Source: UBA5272 sp964577625 (GTDB lineage Bacteria; Patescibacteriota; Minisyncoccia; Phycocordibacterales; UBA5272). Taken from it: a DNA stretch of 19,987 bases. The first letter of the stretch is position 1. Every line of letters starts with the position of its first letter. Below, piece by piece: positions 13,842 through 19,894 of the stretch. The notes beneath the pieces were generated by a model. That model ran no database searches. It saw nothing but the letters and a program-made list of their open reading frames with translations, and was not told the origin of the DNA. Location: positions 1 through 19,987 of the forward strand of contig CAZNZP010000006.1 of NCBI GenBank assembly GCA_964577625.1, in the 5' to 3' direction. A program made the position numbers and the translations under genes.

Positions 13842-14948
13842 ATGGCTAAAAAAGATTATTATGAAATATTAGGAGTTTCTAAAAGCGCTTCAAAAGACGA
13901 AATAAAGAAGGCATTTTATAAACTGGCTGCAAAGTACCATCCAGACAAAAAAGACGGCGATGAGGCCAAATTTAAGGAAATAAACGAGGCATATCAGGTG
14001 CTTTCTAATGATCAAAAGCGAAAAGAGTATGATACTTACGGACAGACTTTTTCTGGGGCTGGATCTAATGGTGGAGCAGGTGGTTTTGGTGGATTTGATT
14101 TTTCAGGATTTGGAGGAGGGGATTATGAGGGAGCGAATTTTGACTTCGGAGATTTAGGAGATATTTTTGGAGACATATTTGGAGGAGGTGGGTTTTCTCC
14201 TTTTGGAAGACAAAGAGAAAAAAGAGGAAGAGATATGACCATGCAAATGGATATAGATTTTAAAGAATCTATTTTTGGAGTAGAAAAGAATTTTGTCATT
14301 TCTAAAATGTCTAAATGTAAAACTTGTACTGGTACTGGAGCCAAACCTGGTACTAAAATGGAAACTTGTAAAAAGTGTGGTGGTAAAGGACAAACTAATG
14401 AAGTAAAGCGTACAATTTTTGGAGCTGTGCAATCTGTAACTACTTGTAGCGACTGTCTTGGTAAAGGACAAATTCCAAAAGAAAAGTGTAGTACTTGTCG
14501 TGGAGATGGAGTAGTGAATACCAAAGAAGAAATTAAAATAAATATCCCAGCTGGGATTAGAAATGGTGAGACCATAAAAATATCTGGTATGGGTGAAGCT
14601 ATTTCAAATGGTAAGACTGGGGATTTGTATGTGACTGTCTTGGTAAAGCCACATAAGATTTGGAAGAGAAATAATTATGATTTGATTATGACTCATAATA
14701 TCAAACTCTCTGACGCTCTCTTAGGTATAAAGCAGAATATTCCCGGACTAGATGGAAATATAGAATTAGAAATTCCAGCCGGTATTTCTTTAAATGAAAT
14801 TTTGAGAGTAAAAGGAAGAGGTGTGCCTCTCGCTAATAATAGAAAGCAAAGAGGAGATGTGCTTGTAAAATTAAATATAGAACTTCCAAAGAAGATAAGT
14901 AAAAAAATTGAAAGTATAGCTAAAGATTTAAAGGAGGAAGGACTTTAA
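13842..14948 (+). CDS. dnaJ: Co-chaperone DnaJ (Hsp40), type A
   Basis: A 368-residue type A Hsp40. The J domain (1-68) has the HPD motif at 33-35 in KYHPDKKDG. A Gly/Phe-rich region spans about 68-122. Four CxxCxGxG zinc modules follow from about 159: CKTCTGTG, CKKCGGKG, CSDCLGKG, CSTCRGDG. The C-terminal substrate-binding beta domains include NIPAGIRNGETIKISGMGEA and DLYVTVLVKPHKIWKR. It delivers substrates to DnaK and stimulates its ATPase. It is the last gene of the operon; a small membrane protein gene on the opposite strand converges on it two bases away. Confidence 0.97.
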   Translation: MAKKDYYEILGVSKSASKDEIKKAFYKLAAKYHPDKKDGDEAKFKEINEAYQVLSNDQKRKEYDTYGQTFSGAGSNGGAGGFGGFDFSGFGGGDYEGANFDFGDLGDIFGDIFGGGGFSPFGRQREKRGRDMTMQMDIDFKESIFGVEKNFVISKMSKCKTCTGTGAKPGTKMETCKKCGGKGQTNEVKRTIFGAVQSVTTCSDCLGKGQIPKEKCSTCRGDGVVNTKEEIKINIPAGIRNGETIKISGMGEAISNGKTGDLYVTVLVKPHKIWKRNNYDLIMTHNIKLSDALLGIKQNIPGLDGNIELEIPAGISLNEILRVKGRGVPLANNRKQRGDVLVKLNIELPKKISKKIESIAKDLKEEGL

Positions 14949-14950
14949 AA

Positions 14951-15109
14951 TTATCTATTTATAATTTGAGACCCATTCATATAGGTCATAACCAAGAAAA
15001 AGACAAGTATTACGATGATGGTTATTGTGACAATTAAAATCTTTTTTAATCTGTTATTTTTAATATTATTTTCAGATTGAATTGGTTTTACCGTTTCTTC
15101 ATTTTCCAT
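14951..15109 (-). CDS. Small single-pass membrane protein (52 aa)
   Basis: A short gene on the minus strand. The protein starts MENEETVKPIQSENNIKNNR, followed by Leu-Lys-Lys and one very hydrophobic helix (about 24-43, rich in Ile, Val, Phe), then a short polar tail MNGSQIINR. Positive charges before the helix suggest N-terminus inside. A perfect extended -10 box (TGTTATAAT, 15137 to 15129) lies 19 bases upstream of the ATG and the ORF fills the gap up to dnaJ exactly, which argues for a real gene. Function unknown. It ends with TAA two bases from the dnaJ stop. Confidence 0.65.
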   Translation of the reverse strand: MENEETVKPIQSENNIKNNRLKKILIVTITIIVILVFFLVMTYMNGSQIINR

Positions 15110-15128
15110 ACATTTATTTGATAAATAA

Positions 15129-15137
15129 ATTATAACA
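15129..15137 (-). promoter_or_regulatory. Extended -10 promoter of the small membrane protein gene
   Basis: On the minus strand this reads TGTTATAAT. The start would be near 15122, about 13 bases before the ATG. It diverges from the tRNA-Gln promoter at 15178. Confidence 0.6.
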
Positions 15138-15177
15138 TATTAGAAAGTATATATTTATATTTTTAACATAAATAAGT

Positions 15178-15183
15178 TATAAT
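15178..15183 (+). promoter_or_regulatory. -10 box of tRNA-Gln(CTG)
   Basis: A perfect TATAAT 13 bases before the tRNA 5' end. The -35 position reads TTATAT, not consensus. Confidence 0.5.
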
Positions 15184-15196
15184 ATCAAAATTAAAT

Positions 15197-15270
15197 TGCC
15201 CATTCGTCTAATGGTAGGACAACAGTTTCTGGCACTGTTAATTGAGGTTCGAATCCTTGATGGGCAGCCA
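15197..15270 (+). tRNA. tRNA-Gln (CTG anticodon), CCA encoded
   Basis: Complete cloverleaf: acceptor TGCCCAT/ATGGGCA, D arm with AATGGTAGGAC, anticodon stem ACAGT/ACTGT with loop TTCTGGC (anticodon CTG), T loop TTCGAAT. Discriminator G and an encoded CCA (15268-15270). It is the left border of the compositionally different segment. I found no second copy of its 3' end downstream that would mark an attachment site. Confidence 0.95.
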
Positions 15271-15281
15271 CCATATGCTAA

Positions 15282-15345
15282 GTCAGGTGACTGACACGCA
15301 TAGGCATCTATTCCAAAAATGGCATACCCGCTGAGTGCGGTATTC
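15282..15345 (+). other. Short hairpins after tRNA-Gln
   Basis: Behind the tRNA are GTCAG-GTGA-CTGAC (near 15282-15295) and an imperfect stem with CCGC/GCGG (near 15329-15341). No ORF with support. This could be processing sequence for the tRNA or part of the boundary of the segment that follows. Confidence 0.3.
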
Positions 15346-15347
15346 AG

Positions 15348-15384
15348 ACAAAAAAGTCGCCCCGAAATGGGCGACTTTTTTGTT
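15348..15384 (+). terminator. Hairpin A: terminator, left copy of a repeated pair
   Basis: The stem ACAAAAAAGTCGCCC / GGGCGACTTTTTTGT (about 15 pairs, loop CGAAAT) ends in a T-run and should terminate the tRNA-Gln transcript. The A-run on the other side makes it work in both directions. Nearly the same hairpin recurs at 17283-17319. Confidence 0.85.
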
Positions 15385-15426
15385 ATTCCACGGCCAGCCA
15401 ATTATTTTGATTGTATTAAAATTTGA

Positions 15427-15432
15427 TATAAT
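15427..15432 (+). promoter_or_regulatory. -10 box of the ECF sigma factor gene
   Basis: TATAAT, 16 bases before the ATG at 15449. A TTGATT at 15407-15412 is only 14 bases away, shorter than ideal. The form is housekeeping-like and differs from the motif at 16038 and 16441, so the sigma gene does not seem to use its own proposed promoter type. Confidence 0.5.
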
Positions 15433-15448
15433 ATCACTATTAACAGCT

Positions 15449-16033
15449 ATGAATAACGATGACATACAATTAGTAGCTCTCGCCAAAGAAAACCCTAAAG
15501 AATACGAAAAGCTCTATACTAAGTATTCAGACAAAGTTTTCAATTATTTTTGGTATCGCACAGGGCACGATAAGATGCTCTCAGAAGATTTGATGCAAGA
15601 GACTTTTTTGCGTGGATTTCAATACCTTAATCGATTTAATAATCGAGGATACTCATATTTAACGTACCTCATCACTATTGCCCACAACGTGCTCGTTGAT
15701 CACTATAGAAAACCAAAGTCTGTACCCTTTGAGGTTATCGATGACATTCCATGCGAAGTAACGGAAGATATAGAGAGGAAATCTGATGCGGAAGCGTTGT
15801 GGCGTGCAGTTCAAGAACTACCTCAATCAAACCGAGACAAGCTTCTCATGTTCTACCAGCAGGACATGTCAATCAAGGACATAGCCATTGCCACGGGTAC
15901 GACAGAAAATGCTGTAAAGCTTTCCCTCTCACGAACAAAGAAGAAATTAAAGGAGCATCCATACATAAAAGATATTGCTGGTTTTGCCGACAAGAAACGT
16001 AAGCAGACGAGACCGCAATTTTTGTATAAGTAA
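15449..16033 (+). CDS. ECF-type RNA polymerase sigma factor
   Basis: A 194-residue sigma-70 family protein with only regions 2 and 4. I start at 15449 (MNNDDIQLVALAKENPKEYE), just behind a TATAAT; a longer in-frame start at 15335 would run through the terminator hairpin. Region 2 (about 18-88) has EKLYTKYSDKVFNYFW, LSEDLMQETFLRGFQ and YLITIAHNVLVDHYRK for core and -10 binding. Region 4 (about 115-170) has LPQSNRDKLLMFYQQ and the helix-turn-helix MSIKDIAIATGTTENAVKLS for -35 binding. No anti-sigma with the HxxxCxxC zinc motif is adjacent. Base composition is less AT-rich than the housekeeping genes. It probably directs the two repeated promoter-like motifs downstream. Confidence 0.92.
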   Translation: MNNDDIQLVALAKENPKEYEKLYTKYSDKVFNYFWYRTGHDKMLSEDLMQETFLRGFQYLNRFNNRGYSYLTYLITIAHNVLVDHYRKPKSVPFEVIDDIPCEVTEDIERKSDAEALWRAVQELPQSNRDKLLMFYQQDMSIKDIAIATGTTENAVKLSLSRTKKKLKEHPYIKDIAGFADKKRKQTRPQFLYK

Positions 16034-16037
16034 CAAC

Positions 16038-16067
16038 GACACCTTTTAACCCCTTTTACGTTTAATA
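16038..16067 (+). promoter_or_regulatory. Proposed ECF promoter, copy 1
   Basis: GACACCTTTT (16038-16047), an unrelated 11-base spacer, then CGTTTAATA (16059-16067). The same two blocks with the same spacing recur at 16441-16470. As a -35/-10 pair (GACACC, 15 bases, CGTTTA) it has ECF-like geometry. Transcription would begin at or next to the ATG at 16072. Confidence 0.6.
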
Positions 16068-16071
16068 GGGC

Positions 16072-16437
16072 ATGAAGGAGGATATTATTAACGTTTTCAA
16101 GCATAAAAATACACTAGGTATTGTCTCGGCGCTCTTGGTTGTGAGTGTTATTGCTAATGTGTATCTCTTAGCACAGCCAGCTGTTGCCCCCACGATAATT
16201 CCCGTTGCAAATACGGCAACTACGAGTACGGCTGTACTTGAGTCACCTTACGGATTTAGAAACGAGGTCGTAACGGTATACGATGGAAAGCAAGCAAAAA
16301 CATACGCAACAACGACTCCTATAACCGAAGCGGATGTAAAAGAAATGCGAGACAATGTCATTCGCCATCAGAAGATGATGGATGAATACTTTAGGAAGCA
16401 AGACGAGCTTTTCAGAAGTTTTTGGTACTCTTTTTAG
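16072..16437 (+). CDS. Small membrane-anchored protein, likely sigma regulon member
   Basis: A 121-residue protein. Residues 1-13 are charged, 14-35 form one membrane helix (TLGIVSALLVVSVIANVYLL), followed by an Ala/Thr/Pro-rich linker and an exterior part with VVTVYDGKQAKTYATTTPIT and a charged amphipathic helix MRDNVIRHQKMMDEYFRKQD. No family recognised. It follows the sigma gene by 38 bases and has the proposed ECF promoter just before it, so it may be a regulated target; its position is also where an anti-sigma often sits, but no anti-sigma signature is visible. AAGGAGG (16074-16080) lies just after the ATG, and no later usual start codon is suitably placed. Confidence 0.75.
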   Translation: MKEDIINVFKHKNTLGIVSALLVVSVIANVYLLAQPAVAPTIIPVANTATTSTAVLESPYGFRNEVVTVYDGKQAKTYATTTPITEADVKEMRDNVIRHQKMMDEYFRKQDELFRSFWYSF

Positions 16438-16440
16438 GAT

Positions 16441-16470
16441 GACACCTTTTACTAGTTCCTGCGTTTAATA
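16441..16470 (+). promoter_or_regulatory. Proposed ECF promoter, copy 2
   Basis: GACACCTTTT (16441-16450), 11 bases, CGTTTAATA (16462-16470): both blocks are identical to the copy at 16038-16067 while the spacer differs. It immediately precedes the hairpin-rich segment and, further on, hsp20. Confidence 0.6.
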
Positions 16471-16474
16471 GAGT

Positions 16475-16770
16475 GTAGGCGGAGTGGTCGACCGCCGCTA
16501 AGCAGAAAAATTAATGTATGGCTTTAGTAGAGCAAATAAGGGATGGTGCTTGGCTAAAGAAATTCATTCGTTCAATTTCTGATGCCACTTAGCATCTCCT
16601 GTCAGTTAAAACTAAATAGTGCTTAGTTGTCTCGTCAGAGACGAGAATAAGAGAACCGAGGTTCTCTAGAGTCTAGGGGAAACCAGAAACGGCATCCCTA
16701 GACTAGCATGTAAGGAATTCTAATCCCTTGTTTGAGGTCGAACACAGGGGGCATTACCAGAAGTTAATAG
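16475..16770 (+). ncRNA. Hairpin-rich non-coding RNA or long hsp20 leader
   Basis: About 300 bases without a convincing gene but with a chain of stems: GGCGG/CCGCC (16478-16495); a long imperfect hairpin 16542-16596 whose inner stem is AGAAATT/AATTTCT; AACTAA/TTAGTT (16610-16628); CTCGT/ACGAG (16631-16645); AGAGAAC/GTTCTCT with tetraloop CGAG (16650-16667); AGTCTAGGG/CCCTAGACT (9 pairs, 16670-16704); CCCTTGT/ACAGGGG (near 16724-16750). It starts a few bases after the second ECF-like motif. It may be an independent RNA or the 5' leader of hsp20. A few short matches to tmRNA (TCGAC near the 5' end, GACTAGCATGTAAG near the 3' end) are not backed by an acceptor stem or a tag ending in Ala-Ala. 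Confidence 0.5.
16518..16592 (+). CDS. Possible 24-residue peptide in the structured segment
   Basis: ATG to TAG gives a 24-codon ORF with an amphipathic sequence beginning MALVEQIRDGAWLKKFIR. Its second half coincides with the long imperfect hairpin, so the base pairing could explain the apparent coding potential. No Shine-Dalgarno. It could be a leader peptide, but chance is quite possible. Confidence 0.2.
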   Translation: MALVEQIRDGAWLKKFIRSISDAT

Positions 16771-16779
16771 CTTAAAAAC

Positions 16780-17283
16780 ATGAAAACAGAAATTCAAAAG
16801 AGAGATAACCAAAATCAGGCGCTGTCTCGACGCGATGACTTCGGGAGCCCCTTCTCTCTCATTGATAGATTCTTCGACGATTCTATGTGGGATCCGTTCA
16901 ACATGATGACGCCGAGTCTCTTCCGAAGTCGCGGGCTCGGTAATGTCTCAACGGTCTTCCCAAAGGTTGATGTCGAAGAGACGGATAATGAAATCAAGGT
17001 AACAGCCAATGTTCCTGGTATTGATCCGAAAGATGTCAATGTAGAAGTTGGGGATGACTATCTCTCGCTGTCGGGAAAGATCGAAAAAGAAAATAAAGAC
17101 GAAAAGAATGGTAAGGTCTACCGATATGAGAGAGAGTACGGAGAGTTTAGGCGCGAATTCTCATTGCCTGCTCGGGTGAACAAGGATTCCATTGTGGCAA
17201 AATCTAAAAACGGAGTCCTTACAATCACTCTCCCGAAGTCGGAAGAAGAAATGAAGAAACGCGTCAAGATAGACGTTGAATAA
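16780..17283 (+). CDS. Small heat shock protein, Hsp20 family
   Basis: A 167-residue protein. The N-terminal arm (1-58) is variable and contains SLIDRFFDDSMWDPF. The alpha-crystallin domain (about 60-153) has PKVDVEETDNEIKVTANVPG, DPKDVNVEV, YLSLSGKIEKE, REYGEFRREFSLPARV and the hallmark GVLTITLPK (145-153). An I-x-V element (IDV, 164-166) at the C-terminus fits the inter-dimer contact of the family. It holds unfolding proteins in an ATP-independent way for DnaK/DnaJ, whose genes lie 2 kb upstream. The start context is A-rich (TTAAAAACATG). Probable control from the ECF-like motif at 16441 through the structured leader. Less AT-rich than the dnaK operon. Confidence 0.95.
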   Translation: MKTEIQKRDNQNQALSRRDDFGSPFSLIDRFFDDSMWDPFNMMTPSLFRSRGLGNVSTVFPKVDVEETDNEIKVTANVPGIDPKDVNVEVGDDYLSLSGKIEKENKDEKNGKVYRYEREYGEFRREFSLPARVNKDSIVAKSKNGVLTITLPKSEEEMKKRVKIDVE

Positions 17284-17319
17284 ACAGAAAAGTCGCCCGA
17301 AATGGGCGACTTTTCTGTT
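17283..17319 (+). terminator. Hairpin B: terminator, right copy of the repeated pair
   Basis: A perfect 16-pair stem, AACAGAAAAGTCGCCC with GGGCGACTTTTCTGTT, loop GAAAT. It overlaps the stop codon of hsp20 on one side and that of the recombinase remnant (17318-17320) on the other, so it can end transcripts from both directions. It is nearly identical to the hairpin at 15348-15384. Confidence 0.85.
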
Positions 17320-18118
17320 ATACGAGTGCGATCTTTTTATTCTTCAGAAATAACTTGCTTTGGAGGCATCCGAGCAGTTCTCGCTTCTCAATCAGCGTTC
17401 CTTCTTTAAGTAGGTACTTTGTGTAGTTCCTCACGTCTACATCAATCTCTACTTTGTCTTGTTTGTGTCCAAGTACTCCCGATCTAAATTTGTTGAATCG
17501 TTTTATCTCATCCTCAATTCTCGCTCGTACTCCAAGTTCATCTAAATTAACAGTATCCATGAGTCCTATCAATTCTTCAATCAGACTTGGTTCATTGATT
17601 GCAGGATTCTTATAGTCTATATTTCGTGCTTTTGTACAGAAGTAATACACGTGTCTGTTTACTCCACCATCTTTCAGCTTCTTAAACTTCTCATCTGCTG
17701 ATATTCCTGAACCACAGTGTCCGCATCGTATTAGCTTTGTGAAAGCAAATTCCTTACTCTCAGTTTTCGGTATATAGTTTGCGTTCAATGTCAGCTGTAC
17801 TTTGGTAAATAATTCCTCATCAATGATCGGTGTGTGCTTTCCTGTGTACCATTGGCCACTTTTGACTGGGTACTCAAACTCACCGTAATAGAAAGGATTT
17901 CGCAGGATGATATAGATGTTCGCGAGCACCAATGGTTTTCCATGATGAGTTTTGAAATCAATCTCACGTAGCCATCGATATATCTTTCTTCCACTCCATT
18001 GCTCATATGCTACTTTCTAGAACATTTGTTTGATGATTGGTGCACGCTTGGGGTCGATTCGGCACTGACACTTCTTATCGACATGCTTTTCATCCAGATA
18101 TCCGAGTTAGGGTGTGCG
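17318..18118 (-). pseudogene. Decayed serine recombinase, C-terminal part
   Basis: The open part (17318-17932) encodes recombinase-domain and zinc-ribbon sequence of a large serine recombinase: ILRNPFYYGEFEYP, HTPIIDEELFTKVQ, then CGHCGSGISADEK with a later YYFC completing a zinc site, and a C-terminal coiled-coil region. Reading the same frame further upstream gives GYLDEKHVDKKCQCRIDPKR, APIIKQMF, then KVAYEQWSGRKIYRWLREID, which is the expected start of the recombinase domain, but interrupted by TAG at 18017-18019 and TAA at 18107-18109. The N-terminal catalytic domain with the active serine is missing. The protein cannot catalyse recombination; the remnant marks past integration of a mobile element, possibly the one that brought the sigma/hsp20 cassette. 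Confidence 0.85.
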
Positions 18119-18182
18119 ACTGAAAGGAAGTATGTAGGGCCAATAACGAAGTAGGTTGTCAAAGCTGTAAATACCCTTAGAC

Positions 18183-18320
18183 GGTCTCACAAGACACTTT
18201 CCCAGCCTTTTTTATGGTGTCTATCGTGTCTATTGAGACCAGACTGAGATGCCTCAATTTGCTACACTGAAAGTACCCAAAGAACCCTTACAAGGTCTCA
18301 AGGCGTGGGGTTCTAGACCG
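18183..18320. repeat. Inverted GGTCTCA repeats in the gene-poor gap
   Basis: GGTCTCA occurs at 18183-18189, inverted as TTGAGACC at 18233-18240, and again as GGTCTCAA at 18294-18301. GTGTCTAT is also repeated in tandem near 18217-18233, and GGTCT/AGACC flank a loop at 18294-18320. There is no gene between the recombinase remnant and the L,D-transpeptidase stop. The repeats may be relics of a recombination site or of transcription terminators. Confidence 0.35.
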
Positions 18321-18333
18321 AGTCAGTCAGCAA

Positions 18334-19308
18334 TTAATCCCTCACTATTACAGTAGTACCCAAATCAGCCCAGTCGTATAATTTTTCGGAATCGGTAGGG
18401 ACAAGATTCACACAGCCGTGAGACCATTGTGACCCGAATTTATCATGCCAATAAGCTCCATGAATTGCTCCACCTTGATAGGTGAAATACATTGTCCAAG
18501 GGACACCTGGAAGATCATAATATTGCTCAGAAATACCTGGAAGAGGTCCTTGCATATATCGGCTAGGGGTCTTTTCAAAAATATTAAAATTGCCTCGTGG
18601 AGTTGGCAAATCATCTAAGCCAGTAGAGACCAAGACTTCCATAAACAATTCTTCTCCATCATAAGCGTAGAGTTTTTGTTCGCTCCTGTCTACAATTATT
18701 TTTTTATTAGTAAGATTTTCAACTTTAGCATCTTTGGCATAGCGAGTTTTTTGGCTAGTAATTTCTTTCAAATAGTCAGCAGAAACATAAAATTCTTGAG
18801 CTATTCTATCAGAATATCTTACCCATTCATCAAAGACTATGTGATACCAGTTGATACCTTCGGATTCGGTAATTTCTCCATCAGTTTTCAAGACCATACC
18901 AGTACGAAGTGAGGTGACGACAGGGCATTCTGTACTTGGACAAGCTCTGGCTCTCACACAAGCTCCACCAAAATGCGCGTCACAACTATCAATTACTTCT
19001 ACATATTTTCCTTCTATTGTAATAATAGAAACACTATCTACTGGACTAGTAGAAGCTGTTTCAGTAGTGCTAGCTGTAGTCGTAGCTATACTTTCTGAAG
19101 TGTTTGAATAATTATTTTCATTAAACCAAGTTTCTTCTGCTGATACTTGTGATGTAGGAACTTCTTTTTTAAAAGGAAAATTATTTTTTATAAAAGCTTC
19201 AGAGACTAAATAAGTAAAAAAGAGAACCAGTAAAATAATAAGAGAAATTAAAATCGTTCTCTGTGTTTCTGGGTTTAATATTTTACTTTCCTTCTTATTT
19301 TTCTTCAT
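18334..19308 (-). CDS. L,D-transpeptidase (YkuD) with SH3-like domain
   Basis: A 324-residue envelope protein. Residues 18-38 are a membrane anchor following a basic N-terminus, then a Ser/Thr-rich linker (about 52-92). An SH3-like domain spans about 98-172 and includes VRARACPSTECPVVTSLRTG and WVRYSDRI, with four extra cysteines (C109, C117, C123, C128) that could form disulfides. The YkuD catalytic domain (about 200-324) has IIVDRSEQKLYAYDGEE, STGLDDLPTPRGNF, AIHGAYWHDKFG and SHGCVNL with catalytic C299 and H283/H297. It makes 3-3 crosslinks in peptidoglycan or attaches proteins to it. The gene follows the five-helix membrane protein gene by 13 bases and is probably co-transcribed with it. 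Confidence 0.93.
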   Translation of the reverse strand: MKKNKKESKILNPETQRTILISLIILLVLFFTYLVSEAFIKNNFPFKKEVPTSQVSAEETWFNENNYSNTSESIATTTASTTETASTSPVDSVSIITIEGKYVEVIDSCDAHFGGACVRARACPSTECPVVTSLRTGMVLKTDGEITESEGINWYHIVFDEWVRYSDRIAQEFYVSADYLKEITSQKTRYAKDAKVENLTNKKIIVDRSEQKLYAYDGEELFMEVLVSTGLDDLPTPRGNFNIFEKTPSRYMQGPLPGISEQYYDLPGVPWTMYFTYQGGAIHGAYWHDKFGSQWSHGCVNLVPTDSEKLYDWADLGTTVIVRD

Positions 19309-19321
19309 ACTTTTTTACTCT

Positions 19322-19801
19322 TTATTTTTGTATATTTTTATCAAATAAAACAAAAACACACCCTAATATTATACCAAATAAATTACTAGTTAAATCATAC
19401 CAAGTGTCATAAATATTATCTGCAAAGACCAAACTAGTAAAAATTTCTCCTAGAAATTCCGCAATTTCATTCAAGACTCCTAAAAAGGTCACAATGAGAA
19501 TACTAAGCAAAATCATTTGAAGCTTATTTATTTTTACTTTGCTATCTTTCAGAGCTAAATAAGAAATGAGCATTGCTAAAAATCCTCCAGCTATAGCATG
19601 TTGAAATCTATTAGCTAATTCCGGATCTTTAATTAAAAAGACAATAGAAAAAATCGCTACAGAAAAAAGTAAAATTAAAGTAAAAGATTTCTTTTTTAAA
19701 GTCCGTTTATTTATTTTTTTATTTAAAACAAATTGAATTCCATAGTTTAAAACTATATATAAAATGAGATAGGCAACTATAAATAAGAGAGAATAAATCA
19801 T
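19322..19801 (-). CDS. VanZ/DUF2238-like integral membrane protein
   Basis: A 159-residue protein with about five membrane helices (roughly 3-23, 40-57, 66-84, 94-115, 136-155). The start at 19801 (MIYSLLFIVAYLILY) follows the tRNA by 11 bases; a longer reading from 19906 would translate the tRNA itself and is rejected. The conserved-looking acidic residues NEIAEF (111-116) and YDTWYDLTSNLFG (131-143) resemble the pattern of VanZ-like and DUF2238/YjdF-like membrane proteins. Function unknown. It probably shares the tRNA-Gln transcript, with the tRNA cut out, and leads into the L,D-transpeptidase gene. Confidence 0.75.
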   Translation of the reverse strand: MIYSLLFIVAYLILYIVLNYGIQFVLNKKINKRTLKKKSFTLILLFSVAIFSIVFLIKDPELANRFQHAIAGGFLAMLISYLALKDSKVKINKLQMILLSILIVTFLGVLNEIAEFLGEIFTSLVFADNIYDTWYDLTSNLFGIILGCVFVLFDKNIQK

Positions 19802-19812
19802 AGAAGTATTAT

Positions 19813-19886
19813 TGGCTGCCAGACCTGGAATCGAACCAAGATTCACAGCTTCAAAGGCTGCTGTCCTACCATTAGACGATCTGGCA
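19813..19886 (-). tRNA. tRNA-Gln (TTG anticodon), CCA encoded
   Basis: On the minus strand: acceptor TGCCAGA/TCTGGCA, D arm with AATGGTAGGAC, anticodon stem GCAGC/GCTGT with loop CTTTGAA (anticodon TTG), T loop TTCGATT, discriminator G and encoded CCA. It is closely related in sequence to the CTG isoacceptor at 15197-15270. It lies 11 bases upstream of the membrane protein start, so processing should release an mRNA with a very short leader. Confidence 0.95.
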
Positions 19887-19894
19887 ATAGGTAA

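Noticed and set aside
14123..14575. 150-codon reading frame opposite dnaJ
   Set aside because: It is a mirror of the Gly- and Cys-rich dnaJ codons, with no promoter and no recognisable protein pattern.
15335..15448. Longer N-terminus of the sigma factor from 15335
   Set aside because: It would translate through the terminator hairpin and the -10 box; region 2 alignment starts properly from the ATG at 15449.
16630..16720. Group I intron core
   Set aside because: CAGAGAC and CTAGACTAGC superficially resemble core segments, but no split tRNA halves or complete P3-P8 core could be assembled.
16475..16770. tmRNA (ssrA)
   Set aside because: TCGAC near the 5' end and GACTAGCATGTAAG near the 3' end recall tmRNA, but no 7-base acceptor pairing exists between the ends, the T arm is not canonical, and no frame gives a tag ending in Ala-Ala. 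The minus strand was tried as well, without success.
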